Source: CAYYFX01 sp046330135
GTDB taxonomy: Bacteria > ARS69
Length of the DNA: 64,000 nucleotides
Assembly: GCA_046330135.1 (NCBI GenBank)
Contig: JAXLTI010000006.1
Location: forward strand, 62,001 to 126,000
Reading direction: 5' to 3'
Below are positions 23,501-34,472 of this stretch, in pieces. How positions within the stretch are numbered: the first letter of the stretch is position 1; each line of letters opens with the position of its first letter. The notes below the pieces were generated by a model. That model ran no database searches. It saw only the letters and a program-made list of their open reading frames with translations, and was not told the origin of the DNA. The position numbers and the translations under genes are program-made.

Positions 23501-25330
23501 TCACCGCACGCGCGTCACTTTCCCGGTCTCGCTTCGCCCGACCGCTTCGAGCCGGTAGAAGTACACGCCCGGCCCCACGACGCGCCCCGTCGCGTCACGG
23601 CCGTCCCAGAGGACCTCGTGAGCGCCCGCCGGGCGAGGCTCCTGCGCGAGCGTACGCACGCAGCGCCCGGCTGCGTCGAACACGGCGAGTCGCGCGAGCG
23701 AGGCGACCGGCAGATCGAAGCCCAGCACCGTCCCGGCCCGGAAAGGATTGGGGCGCGCCTCCCGGAGGAGCGAGTGCCGCGGCGCGCCGCCGAGCGCGGG
23801 CGCATCCACCGACGATGCTTCGACGATCGTGATCTTCTGGTTCGCCGCGACGCCGTCCAGCGCCTGCAGCGCTCCCGAGGGCCAGCGCACCACGAGGTCC
23901 ACCGTGGCGGCGTCCGCCAGGCCGAAGTGCTGGATCAGATTGTGGCTGCAGTAGCCGTCGGAGCCCGCCACCACGCGCGTCTGCGTGACGCTCGTGCCGC
24001 CGAGGACGGCCGTGGCGCGGATCGTCGCGCCGATGCCCGAGCGGTTGCTCGCCGTCCCCACGCAGCGCACCTCCAGCCAGTGGTTGCCGCTCGCCTGCGC
24101 CTCGTTCCGGTAGAGGTAGTTCGTCTGATTCTCGTCCAGCCAGTTCGCGACGAAGAGATCGAGATCGCCGTCGCCGTCGTAATCGCCGAAGGACGCGCCG
24201 TACGACCATCCTTGATCCACGGCCGGCGGGCTCGCGAAGTCCCTCACGAACGTGCCGCCGTCGTTGCGGAAGACGAAGTTCCGCCGCGTCTGCCCGGGCG
24301 TGGTGCTGTAGCCGTTCGTCATGAAGAGGTCGAGGTCGCCGTCGTTGTCGAAGTCCCCCCACAGCGTGGACACCGTCCAGCCGAAGCTCGTGGACGGGGC
24401 TTCGGTCGCGAGCTTCGTGAGCGTGGGCGTGCCGGTCTCGACCAGCTCGTTGCGGTAGAGGGCATCGTTCTGCGCGTTGAAGTTCGCGACGATGAGGTCG
24501 AGGTCGCCGTCGTTGTCGAAGTCGCCCCAGCTCGCACTGAAGGACGTCATCCCGAGATCGGAGGTGGCGTCGCCCGCCGCCACGGACACGAAGTCCGGGC
24601 TGCCCGTCTCCACCAGCAGGTTCTTGTAGAGCTGGTTGCCCAGGTTGTCCTCGTTCACCACGAAGACGTCGACGTCTCCGTCGCCGTCCCAGTCCGCCCA
24701 GGCCCCGTGACGGGACTTCCGCACGTCCGTCACCAGGGGGCCGGTCGTGATCGGCGTGAGCGTGCCGCCGCCGTCGTTGCGGTAGAGGCGGTTGACCTCG
24801 CCCGCGGTCCCCGAGCTCGCGACGAAGAGATCGAGGTCGCCGTCGGCGTCGTAGTCCACCCACGCGCAGTCTTCGGAGAACGTGCCCGTGTTCACCGCCG
24901 GGCCCGCCGTGATGCGGGTGAACGCGCACGCGCCGTCGTTCCGGAAGAGCGCGTTCACCTCGCCGTACCAGGAGACCACGAAGAGATCCTCGTCCCCGTC
25001 GCCGTCGTAGTCGCCCCAGCTTTCGCCGTCGTCGCGCAGCCCGTCCAGGGCCGGGGCGCTCGCCGGCAGGGAGGCGAACGAGCCGCCGCCGTCGTTGCGG
25101 TAGAGCTCGTCGTCGTCGCCCACGACGGCCCCGCGCGTCACGAAGAGATCCAGGTCGCCGTCGCCGTCCGCGTCCACCCAGCCCGCCCCGCGGTGACCGC
25201 CGGCGCTCACGACCGGGTCTCCCGAGGTGATCTTCGTGAAGGACTGGGCGCGTGCGGGCGGAGCGGCGAGGAATCCGAGGACGAGGGCGAACGCGCAGAG
25301 GCCGATCGGACGGGGGCGCGACGGGCGCAT
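23501..25330 (-). CDS. secreted FG-GAP/VCBS repeat protein with ASPIC/UnbV and FlgD-like domains
   Basis: A 609-residue exported protein. Signal peptide about 1-28 (FALVLGFLAAPPARAQ). Seven to eight FG-GAP/VCBS blades follow, each with a calcium loop of the DxDGDxDLF type (for example DADGDGDLDLF, DYDGDGDEDLF, DFDNDGDLDL). Residues about 430-530 are an ASPIC/UnbV domain (NHWLEVRCVGTASNRSGIGATI). The final ~85 residues are a FlgD-type Ig domain (LREARPNPFRAGTVLGFDL ... GVYFYRLEAVG). This is the CRTAC1-like architecture of FCB and planctomycete surface proteins, a predicted beta-propeller for extracellular binding. ATG at 25330 chosen for its signal sequence. Confidence 0.92.
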   Translation of the reverse strand: MRPSRPRPIGLCAFALVLGFLAAPPARAQSFTKITSGDPVVSAGGHRGAGWVDADGDGDLDLFVTRGAVVGDDDELYRNDGGGSFASLPASAPALDGLRDDGESWGDYDGDGDEDLFVVSWYGEVNALFRNDGACAFTRITAGPAVNTGTFSEDCAWVDYDADGDLDLFVASSGTAGEVNRLYRNDGGGTLTPITTGPLVTDVRKSRHGAWADWDGDGDVDVFVVNEDNLGNQLYKNLLVETGSPDFVSVAAGDATSDLGMTSFSASWGDFDNDGDLDLIVANFNAQNDALYRNELVETGTPTLTKLATEAPSTSFGWTVSTLWGDFDNDGDLDLFMTNGYSTTPGQTRRNFVFRNDGGTFVRDFASPPAVDQGWSYGASFGDYDGDGDLDLFVANWLDENQTNYLYRNEAQASGNHWLEVRCVGTASNRSGIGATIRATAVLGGTSVTQTRVVAGSDGYCSHNLIQHFGLADAATVDLVVRWPSGALQALDGVAANQKITIVEASSVDAPALGGAPRHSLLREARPNPFRAGTVLGFDLPVASLARLAVFDAAGRCVRTLAQEPRPAGAHEVLWDGRDATGRVVGPGVYFYRLEAVGRSETGKVTRVR

Positions 25331-25394
25331 GGTGTCTCCGGATGGCTCGGCGGGGTGGGGAGGCCCGCGGGAGGCGATCACTTTCCGCGGCGCT

Positions 25395-25414
25395 TGGCCC
25401 TATGCACAGGGCCA
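25395..25414. promoter_or_regulatory. palindrome TGGCCCT-N6-AGGGCCA in the MocR divergent region
   Basis: A perfect 7-bp inverted repeat (25395-25401 / 25408-25414) in the 121 bp between the divergent starts at 25330 and 25452. Its place next to a GntR-HTH regulator gene suggests an autoregulatory operator; it could also be a structural hairpin. Confidence 0.5.
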
Positions 25415-25451
25415 GAACGCGCCAAAATGATGGATCCAAGGAGACCGCCGA

Positions 25452-26939
25452 ATGCTCGTTCCGCTCGACCGCTCGAAGCCGCTCGCCGAGCAGCTGCACG
25501 CCCATCTGGCGGGCGCCATTCGCGCGGGCGAGCTGCGCGCGGGGCAACGCCTCCCGCCCACGCGCCGGCTCGCCGCGACGCATGCGATCTCGCGGAACAC
25601 CGTCCTCGCCGCGTACCACCAGCTCGCCGCCGAAGGCTACGTCGACGCGCACGGGGCCCGCGGCACGGTCGTGGCGCACGACCCGCCCCGCACGGCGCTC
25701 GATCGCCCGCTTCGGGTCCGCGCGAGCGGCGCTCCGACGCGGCCGGCCGGGCGGATCTCCCGCGAGGGTCGCGGCGTCCGCCGCTTCGGCGAGATCTTCG
25801 CCCCGCTGACGCGCTTGGAGCGTCCGACGCTCCGGTGGGACTTCCGGTACAACGCCTCGGTCGCAGACGCCACGTCCCGCCGCGCTTGGACGCGCATCGC
25901 GCGACGTCGCGCGCGCTCGCACGAGACGAGCCCGCCGCCGTGGAACCCCGCGCGGCGTCCCGGCCTCCTGAACGAGCTCCTGGCGCAGCACCTCGCCCTC
26001 ACGCGCGGCGTGCGGTGCGAGCCGCGCCAGATCGTGCTGGTGGGCTCGCCGCAGTCGGCCTTCCACCTCGCGGCGTGGCTGCTCGCGGAGCCCGGCGATC
26101 TCGTGGCGATGGAGGACCCGCACTACCTCGGCGTGCGCCACACGTTCCTCGCGCGGGGAGCGCGCGTGCATCCGGTGCCCGTGGACGAGCGCGGCCTGCG
26201 GACGGACCTCCTGCCGCGAGGCCGCGGGGCGCGCCTCGTGTACACGACCCCGTCCCACCAGTGGCCGACCGGCGCGGCGCTGCCGCTCGCTCGGCGCTTC
26301 GAGCTCCTCGAGTGGGCGCGCCGCGAGCGCGCGTGGATCGTGGAGAACGACCACAACTGCGAGTACCTCTACGAGGGGACGGCCGTCGAGTCCGTGCAGG
26401 GCCTCGACGATTCCGATCGCGTGATCCACGTCGGCACGTTCTCGCGGCTCTTGGAGCCGTACCCGTCCATCGCGTACACGGTCGTCCCGACCTCGCTCAT
26501 CGACGTGTTCCGCGGGGGCACGAACCTCGACGGCGCCTCGTTCTCGGCGCTCGAGATCGAGACGCTGGTCGAGTTCATCTCCGGCGGCCACCTGGAGAGG
26601 CTGCTGCGGCGCGCCTCGCGACGCATGCGCGCGCTGCGGAAGTGCCTGCTGGACGGGCTCCGCGAGCTTCCGGCGCCCGTGGAGGTGCGGCCGTCCACGG
26701 GAGGGCTCCACCTCTACGTGCGGTTGCCGGGCTGGAGCGTGGAGGACGTGGACGATCTCGTCGCCCGCGCCGCCCGCGCCGGCGTGGGGATCTACCCCGG
26801 CGCGCCGTTCTACCTTCGCCCCCCGGCCGTGCCGGGCTTCCTGCTCGGCTTCGCGCAGATGCGGCCCGAGGACATTCGCGACGGCCTCTCGCGCCTCGCC
26901 CCGCTCCTGCGCGAGCGCCCGCCGGTCCGCTCGGCCTGA
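25452..26939 (+). CDS. MocR-type regulator (GntR HTH + aminotransferase fold) lacking the PLP lysine
   Basis: A 495-residue fusion. Residues 1-75 are a GntR winged helix (LDRSKPLAEQLHAHLAGAIR, LPPTRRLAATHAISRNTV, LAAEGYVDAHGARGT). Residues about 120-490 are a fold-type I aminotransferase. MocR proteins bind PLP by a Schiff base at Lys in GTFSK. Here that position is Arg332 (GTFSRLLEP, codon CGG at 26445-26447). The pyridine-ring motif is also altered: ENDHNCEY instead of the usual DDYDSE. The substrate-side TTPSHQWPTG motif is kept. The effector domain may therefore bind a ligand other than PLP, or PLP without a covalent link. ATG follows GGAGAC. The palindrome at 25395-25414 is a candidate operator. 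Confidence 0.88.
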   Translation: MLVPLDRSKPLAEQLHAHLAGAIRAGELRAGQRLPPTRRLAATHAISRNTVLAAYHQLAAEGYVDAHGARGTVVAHDPPRTALDRPLRVRASGAPTRPAGRISREGRGVRRFGEIFAPLTRLERPTLRWDFRYNASVADATSRRAWTRIARRRARSHETSPPPWNPARRPGLLNELLAQHLALTRGVRCEPRQIVLVGSPQSAFHLAAWLLAEPGDLVAMEDPHYLGVRHTFLARGARVHPVPVDERGLRTDLLPRGRGARLVYTTPSHQWPTGAALPLARRFELLEWARRERAWIVENDHNCEYLYEGTAVESVQGLDDSDRVIHVGTFSRLLEPYPSIAYTVVPTSLIDVFRGGTNLDGASFSALEIETLVEFISGGHLERLLRRASRRMRALRKCLLDGLRELPAPVEVRPSTGGLHLYVRLPGWSVEDVDDLVARAARAGVGIYPGAPFYLRPPAVPGFLLGFAQMRPEDIRDGLSRLAPLLRERPPVRSA

Positions 26940-26961
26940 GTCCCGTCCGCTTACGACGCCG

Positions 26962-28230
26962 TCACGCGTCGAAGATCCGTGCGGCGCGGTCCATGTGCGC
27001 CGCCACGTCCACGCCGTAGGGGCACGCCGCGTTCGCGCCGCGGAAGTCCACCCCGCGGATGCGTCGCGCTTCGGCCGGCAGTCGCGCGAAGGTGGCCTTC
27101 GCTCGCTCCGGCTCGCCGTAGACGTCGTGGTACATGACGCAGCGGAGCGTGGTCCCGATCTGGACCGGCGCCGACACCGCCGCGCTGCAGAAGTGGTCGC
27201 AGCCGTCGCAGGCATGGGCGCGCGTGGCGGCCGCGTACTTCTCCAGCGCCGCGCGATCCACCGCGCCGAGCTGCGCGGGATCCACCGCCGCGGCGACGTT
27301 CTGCTTGATGGCCTCGAACGTGTCCATGTGCGAGATGGCGGCGGTGATCCGCTCGTCGGCCCAGACGGCCTTCAACACGGCCTGGAACTTGTTCCACTTG
27401 CCGGTGCCCTCGAACTTCTTCCACGCGTCCCGGATGCCCGCCTCGGAGCCCTGCGTCTTCATCGCGATGAGCCCGACGTTCGACTTCCGGCACGCGTCGA
27501 TGGCGTCGTCGAGGTCCTTCTTGCCGTAATCGCGGAAGTTGTACCGGAACATCACGGCCTCCACCCACGGCGTGGCCGCGGCCTTGTGCAGGCACTCGAC
27601 GACGTTGTGATGGTGGCACGAGAAGCCGAAGTGGCGCAGGCGCCCTTCCTTCTTCAGCCGCTCGACGACCACGCGCAGATCGTCGTTGAGGTACTCGGGC
27701 TTGTTCAGCATGTGGAGGAAGTACATGTCCACCCAGTCCGTCTGCAGCTTCTCGAGGCTCTTCAGGAGCGTGGTCTCGAAGCCCTTCGGGTCGTGCAGAT
27801 CGCTCTTGCTCGTGATCCAGATGTCCTTGCGCACGCCCGCGCGCATCTGGAAGTTGCCGAGCGCCACCTCGCCCTTGCCGCCCGAGTAGCAGTCCGCCGT
27901 GTCGTAGTAGTTCACGCCGTAGCGCAGGACCTCGGCCAGCTTCGGATCGAAGCGCTCGTCGAGCGCCATGCCGCCGCCCATCACGAGGATGGGGATCGAC
28001 GCGCCGGTCTTCCCGAGCACGCGGCGCGGCACCTGCGGGAGGGAGGCGTCCTTCGCGGCGGGAGCCGCCGGCGCAGCGGCGGAGCCCGCCGGGGTGGCGG
28101 GGGTCGTCGGAGCCGTCGACGACTCCTCCTGCGCCGAGAGCGGCGGCACCTTGCCCGCGATCCCGGCTGCGCCCACCACCATGCCGAGCCGAAGCAGGTC
28201 GCGGCGAGAGAGCTTCTTCGGGTCCGTCAT
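26962..28230 (-). CDS. Tat-exported aldo/keto reductase with C-terminal cysteine cluster
   Basis: A 422-residue protein. A twin-arginine signal (LSRRDLLRLGMVVGAAG) is followed by an Ala/Pro/Thr-rich linker to about 65. The aldo/keto reductase barrel spans about 70-320 with the Asp/Tyr pair in YYDTADCYSGG, Lys in WITSKSD and His in MYFLHML. The C-terminal ~90 residues carry ACDGCDHFC and later CPYG, resembling the Fe-S tails of some AKR-ferredoxin fusions. Last gene of a four-gene redox operon, 57 bp after the polyferredoxin. Export of an NAD(P)H-type fold is unusual, so the cofactor may be pre-loaded or different. Confidence 0.88.
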   Translation of the reverse strand: MTDPKKLSRRDLLRLGMVVGAAGIAGKVPPLSAQEESSTAPTTPATPAGSAAAPAAPAAKDASLPQVPRRVLGKTGASIPILVMGGGMALDERFDPKLAEVLRYGVNYYDTADCYSGGKGEVALGNFQMRAGVRKDIWITSKSDLHDPKGFETTLLKSLEKLQTDWVDMYFLHMLNKPEYLNDDLRVVVERLKKEGRLRHFGFSCHHHNVVECLHKAAATPWVEAVMFRYNFRDYGKKDLDDAIDACRKSNVGLIAMKTQGSEAGIRDAWKKFEGTGKWNKFQAVLKAVWADERITAAISHMDTFEAIKQNVAAAVDPAQLGAVDRAALEKYAAATRAHACDGCDHFCSAAVSAPVQIGTTLRCVMYHDVYGEPERAKATFARLPAEARRIRGVDFRGANAACPYGVDVAAHMDRAARIFDA

Positions 28231-28287
28231 TTCGCCTTCCTCCTCAGGTGCGCGGGATTGGTCCGCGCGGCCGGCGGTCGAGCCCGG

Positions 28288-30056
<1,769 letters not shown>

Positions 30057-30060
<4 letters not shown>

Positions 30061-31109
30061 CCCACGCGCTCCTCCTTCCACGCCTGCGCCCGCCAATCCG
30101 GATTCCCGAGGCCCTTCGCGGACGCCTGCGCGAAGTAGGCGGGGCGAGGCTCGCTCGCGCGGCCCAGCAGGTCATCCCAGCCGAACGCGTCCACGGCCAG
30201 CGAGTCCGTGCCGGCCACGATCGTCCCGCCGGGCCGGACGTCCGAGAGGCTGCCGCCGGTGGGCCCGCTGCGGAAGAGCACGCGCGTGCCGTCGAGGAGC
30301 ACGAAGGTGGGGCGCATCATCAGCGCGAGGTCGGTGATGATGCCGTGGATGTCCTGATGGAACTGGTTGCGACGTCCGCCGAGCAATCCGTACCAGTTCT
30401 TCGTGGTCATCGACGCACGGCAGAGGTTGTGGTCCTTCACCGGCGCCACGCCGATCACCTTCGTGGCGCCGCGGAAGGGCGACGCGAAGAAGGGCCAGCG
30501 GCCGATCCACTTCGCTCCCTTCACCTCGAGCGTCTCGAACTCGCCCGGCGCCGGCAGGTACAGCTCCGCGCCGGACGCCACCGCCGCCTCGCGGATCCCC
30601 GAGCGGACGAAGCAGCTCTCCGGGGACTCGATCGGATTGTCGCAGACGCGAACTTCCGCGGCGCCCGCCTCCCGCACGACGCGCACGAGCGCGGAGAGCA
30701 CCTCGGGATTCGTGGTGGCGCCGAGGATCGCGGCGCGCTCGAACGCCACGTTCGGCTTGATGACCACGATGTCCCCGCGCCGGATGAAACGGTGCGCGCC
30801 GCCGATCTGCTCGATCGCCCCGCGGACCATCTCCTCCACGCGCTCGCCGCGCGCGATGCCGAGCGCCGGATGAACCGTGGACGGCGCCACGGCAAAGCCG
30901 CCTTCGGGAAGATGGAGGAGGCGGGGCGCCGGCTTGCCGCGCTCGCCGTCGGGATCGCGGAGGCTCCGCGCGGCCCATCCCGCCGCGGCCGCGAGGAGCG
31001 AAGCGGTGGCAGCCTTGCGCAAGAAGTCCCGGCGCGGCAGACGCGCCGTTCCGCCGGACGATTCCGGGGACGGGTCCGGCTCGTGCGAGGGACGGGAGTC
31101 GTCGATCAA
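30057..31109 (-). CDS. Tat-exported DUF362 domain protein
   Basis: A 350-residue protein. Twin-arginine motif LPRRDFLRKAATASLLAAAAG (about 25-45), then the DUF362 domain: GDIVVIKPNVAFER, NPEVLSALVRVVREAGA, CDNPIES and VKDHNLCRASMTTKNWYG. DUF362 proteins are often Fe-S associated and of unknown biochemical activity; here no ferredoxin cysteines are fused, but the next gene supplies them. The TTG start at 31109 overlaps the preceding stop (TTGA), implying translational coupling; the protein has no nearby ATG that keeps the signal. Second gene of the redox operon. Confidence 0.88.
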
Positions 31110-32308
31110 GGACGGCTCTCCAGGGGCAGGCTGCGAACGGCCGGCTCCAGCTTCGCCAGCGCCGCCTCGGCCTTCGCGAGATCGGGCGCGGCGTGCACGC
31201 CGATCGTCCAAGGGCCGAGCGCCTTCGCGCCGGAGACCGTCTTGATGTAGTGGTCCTGCACCCAACTTACACCGTTCGACGTGCCCGCCGCATCTCCATA
31301 ATCCGCGAACCCCCGCGCGAACGCGGCGGCCAGGGTGTCTGCGGCGGAAGCATCGGAGGATTTGATCACGAACAGATCCGTCTCGTCGGCGAGATGCGCG
31401 GACCAGACGTTGCGCGCGAAGCCGAAGGAGTACGCGTTCTCGGCGGTGTAGGAGATGACTTTCGGATCGAGCGCGAGCTTGCCGGCGAAGAGCGCCCACG
31501 CCCAGGGCAGCGCGCCCCCCGGGAGGGACGCTTCGAAGCGAGTCTTCAAGGCGGCCAGCTGCGCGCGAAGCTCCGCGCTCTCGTCGGAGCCGATCGCGCG
31601 CACGTAGAGCGGGCCGCGCGCGAGGTACAGCGCGTTTCGATAGAGCACCGCGAGTCCCTTCGCGCCGACCTCGGCGGGCGCCTCGGCGGGCCGCTCGCCG
31701 GCGAACGCGCCCACCGCGTTGTCCGGCGAGCCGAGGTCGTACGCCTCCACGTCGATCGCGGTGGCGGTCCGCGCGCCGAGCGTGAGCGAGACGCACCAGA
31801 GGCGGCGGAAACCGAAGCCCTTGTAGTAGTCCTCCCGTCCGTCGACCTTCTCGAAGAGATTGTCCGGGCCGAAGCTCGTCACCGCACCCTCGGTCCAGCC
31901 CGTGGACGTCAACGCGGTGGGCAGCGGGCCGCGGCTCTCCGCGCCGGCGGTCGACGCTCCCCCGGGGAATGCGCCGGGAGCGGCGGGCGCCGCGGACCCG
32001 GCAGATGCCTCCGGCGCCGAAGCGGACGCCGTCGCTGAGGAACTCCCGGATGGCGTCGGCGCTGCTGCCACGGCCGATGCTCCCCCCGCGGCCGGCGGAG
32101 CGCCTGCCTTGAGCGTGCCGGAGCTCGCGAAGAGGGACGGATCCGGGTGCGCTCCGCGATGCGCCACCCAGCCCAGGATCCCGAGGAGCACGCCGAGGAC
32201 GACGACGCCGATGCGGAACTCCGCACGCGAGTAGCGCGGCCGATGATGGCGCCGCCCGTCGCGGACGAAGACGCGGTCCTCGCGGGAGGAAGGGGTGACG
32301 TCCGTCAT
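31106..32308 (-). CDS. membrane-anchored DUF6599-like protein
   Basis: A 400-residue protein and first gene of the redox operon. A charged cytoplasmic start is followed by one helix (FRIGVVVLGVLLGILGWVA, about 31-50), a 90-residue Ala/Ser/Gly/Pro low-complexity linker, and a ~250-residue periplasmic domain. The sequence GPDNLFEKVDGREDYYKGFGFRRL is the hallmark of DUF6599-type proteins, which commonly sit beside Fe-S and DUF362 genes. Function unknown; perhaps a scaffold or partner for the exported redox proteins. ATG at 32308 follows GGAGGCC on the minus strand. Confidence 0.75.
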   Translation of the reverse strand: MTDVTPSSREDRVFVRDGRRHHRPRYSRAEFRIGVVVLGVLLGILGWVAHRGAHPDPSLFASSGTLKAGAPPAAGGASAVAAAPTPSGSSSATASASAPEASAGSAAPAAPGAFPGGASTAGAESRGPLPTALTSTGWTEGAVTSFGPDNLFEKVDGREDYYKGFGFRRLWCVSLTLGARTATAIDVEAYDLGSPDNAVGAFAGERPAEAPAEVGAKGLAVLYRNALYLARGPLYVRAIGSDESAELRAQLAALKTRFEASLPGGALPWAWALFAGKLALDPKVISYTAENAYSFGFARNVWSAHLADETDLFVIKSSDASAADTLAAAFARGFADYGDAAGTSNGVSWVQDHYIKTVSGAKALGPWTIGVHAAPDLAKAEAALAKLEPAVRSLPLESRP

Positions 32309-32357
32309 GGCCTCCGAATCGGGGAGGGGCCCCCGCCGAAAGTCGGTGAGCCCGGCG

Positions 32358-32363
32358 ATTCTA
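32358..32363 (-). promoter_or_regulatory. TAGAAT -10 candidate for the redox operon
   Basis: Minus-strand TAGAAT, 50 nt before the ATG at 32308. The same hexamer precedes guaA and the hemerythrin gene. No -35 is recognisable. Confidence 0.4.
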
Positions 32364-32544
32364 ACCGTTTCCCGGGCCAACCGCGGCCGCGGTGGGTCAG
32401 GCTGGAACACGACCGGGAGAACCAGGATCCTCCCTGGGCCGCCGGCCCCATTCCGGGTACGTTCGCTGCCGAGGGTCGGACGGGGTCCCGCGGGGAGTCG
32501 CCCCGGGAGACCCCGTCCGTGCCTCGGTCGAAGGGGAATCGATC

Positions 32545-33222
32545 ATGCCCAAGGTCGGAGTCATCCTCTCGGGCTGCGGAGTCCAGGATGGGAGCGAGAT
32601 CCACGAGGCCGTGCTGACGCTGCTCGCGCTGGACCGCGCCGGCGCCGACGTCGTGATGATGGCGCCGGACAAGCCGCAGGCCGACGTCGTCGATCACAAG
32701 ACCGGCAAGGCAACCACCGAGAAGCGCAACGTGCTCGCGGAGTCCGCCCGCATCGCGCGCGGCAAGATCGTGGACGTGGCGTCGGTGAAGGCGGACCGGC
32801 TGGACGCCGTGATCCTGCCGGGCGGCTTCGGCGCGGCGAAGAACCTCTGCACGTTCGCGAAGGACGGTGCGGATTGCCGCGTGGAAGACAGCGTGGCGAA
32901 GCTGCTGCGCGAGATGCACGCGAAGGGCAAGCCCATCGGCGCGCTCTGCATCGCGCCCACGATCCTCGCCAAGGTGTTCGGCCGCGACGTGCAGCCGGAG
33001 CTGACGGTCGGCAGCGACGCCGGTACCGCGCAGGCCATCGAGGCGATGGGCGCGCGGCACTACGAAGCGAAGGTGACCGACGTGGTCATCGACGCCGAGA
33101 ATCGCATCGCCACCACGCCCGCGTACATGCTCGCGGACCGCATCCGTGACGTCGCGACCGGCGCGGACAAGCTCGTGCAGGCGGTCATGCGCATGACGGC
33201 GGAGCGCATCGCCGCCCGCTGA
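32545..33222 (+). CDS. elbB: glyoxalase ElbB / DJ-1-PfpI superfamily protein
   Basis: A 225-residue protein. It begins MPKVGVILSGCGVQDGSEIHE, the ElbB N-terminus, and has the DJ-1-type nucleophile elbow with cysteine in PIGALCIAPTIL, plus LPGGFGAAKNLC. ElbB of E. coli has weak glyoxalase activity and was linked to isoprenoid production; the physiological role is not settled. Length matches the ~217-residue family. ATG with AAGGGGA upstream. It is followed after 17 bp by ychF, likely co-transcribed, and divergent from the redox operon. Confidence 0.92.
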   Translation: MPKVGVILSGCGVQDGSEIHEAVLTLLALDRAGADVVMMAPDKPQADVVDHKTGKATTEKRNVLAESARIARGKIVDVASVKADRLDAVILPGGFGAAKNLCTFAKDGADCRVEDSVAKLLREMHAKGKPIGALCIAPTILAKVFGRDVQPELTVGSDAGTAQAIEAMGARHYEAKVTDVVIDAENRIATTPAYMLADRIRDVATGADKLVQAVMRMTAERIAAR

Positions 33223-33239
33223 CGCGCGGAGGAGGCATC

Positions 33240-34325
33240 GTGGCGCTCGCGGTGGGGATCGCCGGGCTGCCGAACGTGGGCAAGTCCACGCTGTTGAACG
33301 CGCTGACGCACGCGGGCGCGGCCGTCTCGAACTACCCGTTCTGCACCATCGATCAGAACGTCGGGGTCGCCCCCGTCCCCGACCCCGAGCTGGCGAACCT
33401 CACCGCGATTCTCGGCCCCCAGGAGACGACTCCGGCCACGATCCGCTTCGTGGACGTCGCGGGGCTCGTGCAGGGCGCGGCGAAGGGTGAAGGCCTCGGG
33501 AACAAGTTCCTCGCGAACCTGCGCGACGTGGACGCCATCCTCCACGTCGTGCGCTGCTTCGCGAACGAGGACGTCGCGCACTCGCCGGGCCCGCCCGATC
33601 CCCTGCGCGACGTGGGCATCGTGGAGACCGAGCTGCTGCTTTCGGACCTGGACGCCGCGCACCGCGGGCTCGAGCGGTGGAACAAGGTCGCGAAGAACGG
33701 GAAGACCGGGCTCGAGGAGCGGGACGTCTGGGCGCGGGCGGTCGCGGCGATCCAGCGGGGCGCGCGGATCGAGGAGGCGGGGTTCACGTCGAAGGAGATC
33801 GAGTGGCTCGCCGAGGGGCGGTTCCTCACGTCGAAGCCGGTGCTCTTCCTCGCGAACACGGACGAGGACGACCCGCACGGCGAGGGGCCGCTCGCACAAG
33901 CGCTCGTGAAGGCGAAGGGGAAGGATCGCGTGCTGCCCGTGTCCGTGCGGATCGAGGAGGAAGTCTCCGAGCTTCCCCCCGACGAGCAGACCACGTTCCT
34001 CGAGGCGCTCGGCCTCGAGCACACGGCGCTCGACCTCGTGATCGAGGCGGGCTATCGCCTGCTGGACCTCCTCACCTTCTACACGATCGCGAACGAGAAG
34101 CTGCGCGCCTGGTCGCTCCGTCGCGGCGCCACGGCGCCCGAGGCGGCCGGGAAGGTGCACAGCGACATGGAGAAGGGCTTCATTCGCGCCGAGGTCATGG
34201 CGCTCGCGGACCTGAAGCAGCACAAGAGCCGGCATGCGCTGCACGAGCACGGCCTGGTGCACGTGGCGGGGCGCGACTACGTGGTGAAGGACCGGGACGT
34301 GCTGCAGTTCCACTTCAAGGTGTGA
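33240..34325 (+). CDS. ychF: ribosome-binding ATPase YchF
   Basis: A 361-residue Obg-family P-loop protein: GLPNVGKST (9-17), switch region NYPFCTIDQNVG, DVAGLVQGAAKGEGLGNKFL, and LANTDE in the place of the GTPase NKxD motif, which explains ATP preference in this family. The central helical A-domain and the C-terminal TGS domain (LLTFYTIANEKLRAWSL ... YVVKDRDVLQFHFKV) are complete. It associates with the 50S/70S ribosome and responds to oxidative stress. GTG start with GGAGGCATC. Second gene after elbB. Confidence 0.96.
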   Translation: MALAVGIAGLPNVGKSTLLNALTHAGAAVSNYPFCTIDQNVGVAPVPDPELANLTAILGPQETTPATIRFVDVAGLVQGAAKGEGLGNKFLANLRDVDAILHVVRCFANEDVAHSPGPPDPLRDVGIVETELLLSDLDAAHRGLERWNKVAKNGKTGLEERDVWARAVAAIQRGARIEEAGFTSKEIEWLAEGRFLTSKPVLFLANTDEDDPHGEGPLAQALVKAKGKDRVLPVSVRIEEEVSELPPDEQTTFLEALGLEHTALDLVIEAGYRLLDLLTFYTIANEKLRAWSLRRGATAPEAAGKVHSDMEKGFIRAEVMALADLKQHKSRHALHEHGLVHVAGRDYVVKDRDVLQFHFKV

Positions 34326-34472
34326 CGGGGCGATCGAGCTCCGCGCGGCGGCGCTCGGTGCATCGGCGCCATCCCCGAAGGGCGAACGTTCTGGCTCGCG
34401 ACGCGCCCGTCGACGCCGCATGGTGCGGCACGATCACCCTCTGCATCCGTCGCCTCTGGGGCCGCGGGATCG

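Noticed and set aside
23595..27215. Very long open frame on the minus strand antisense to the FG-GAP and MocR genes
   Set aside because: It is Arg/Pro-rich shadow sequence caused by high GC; the opposite or other-frame products have clear domains and signal peptides.
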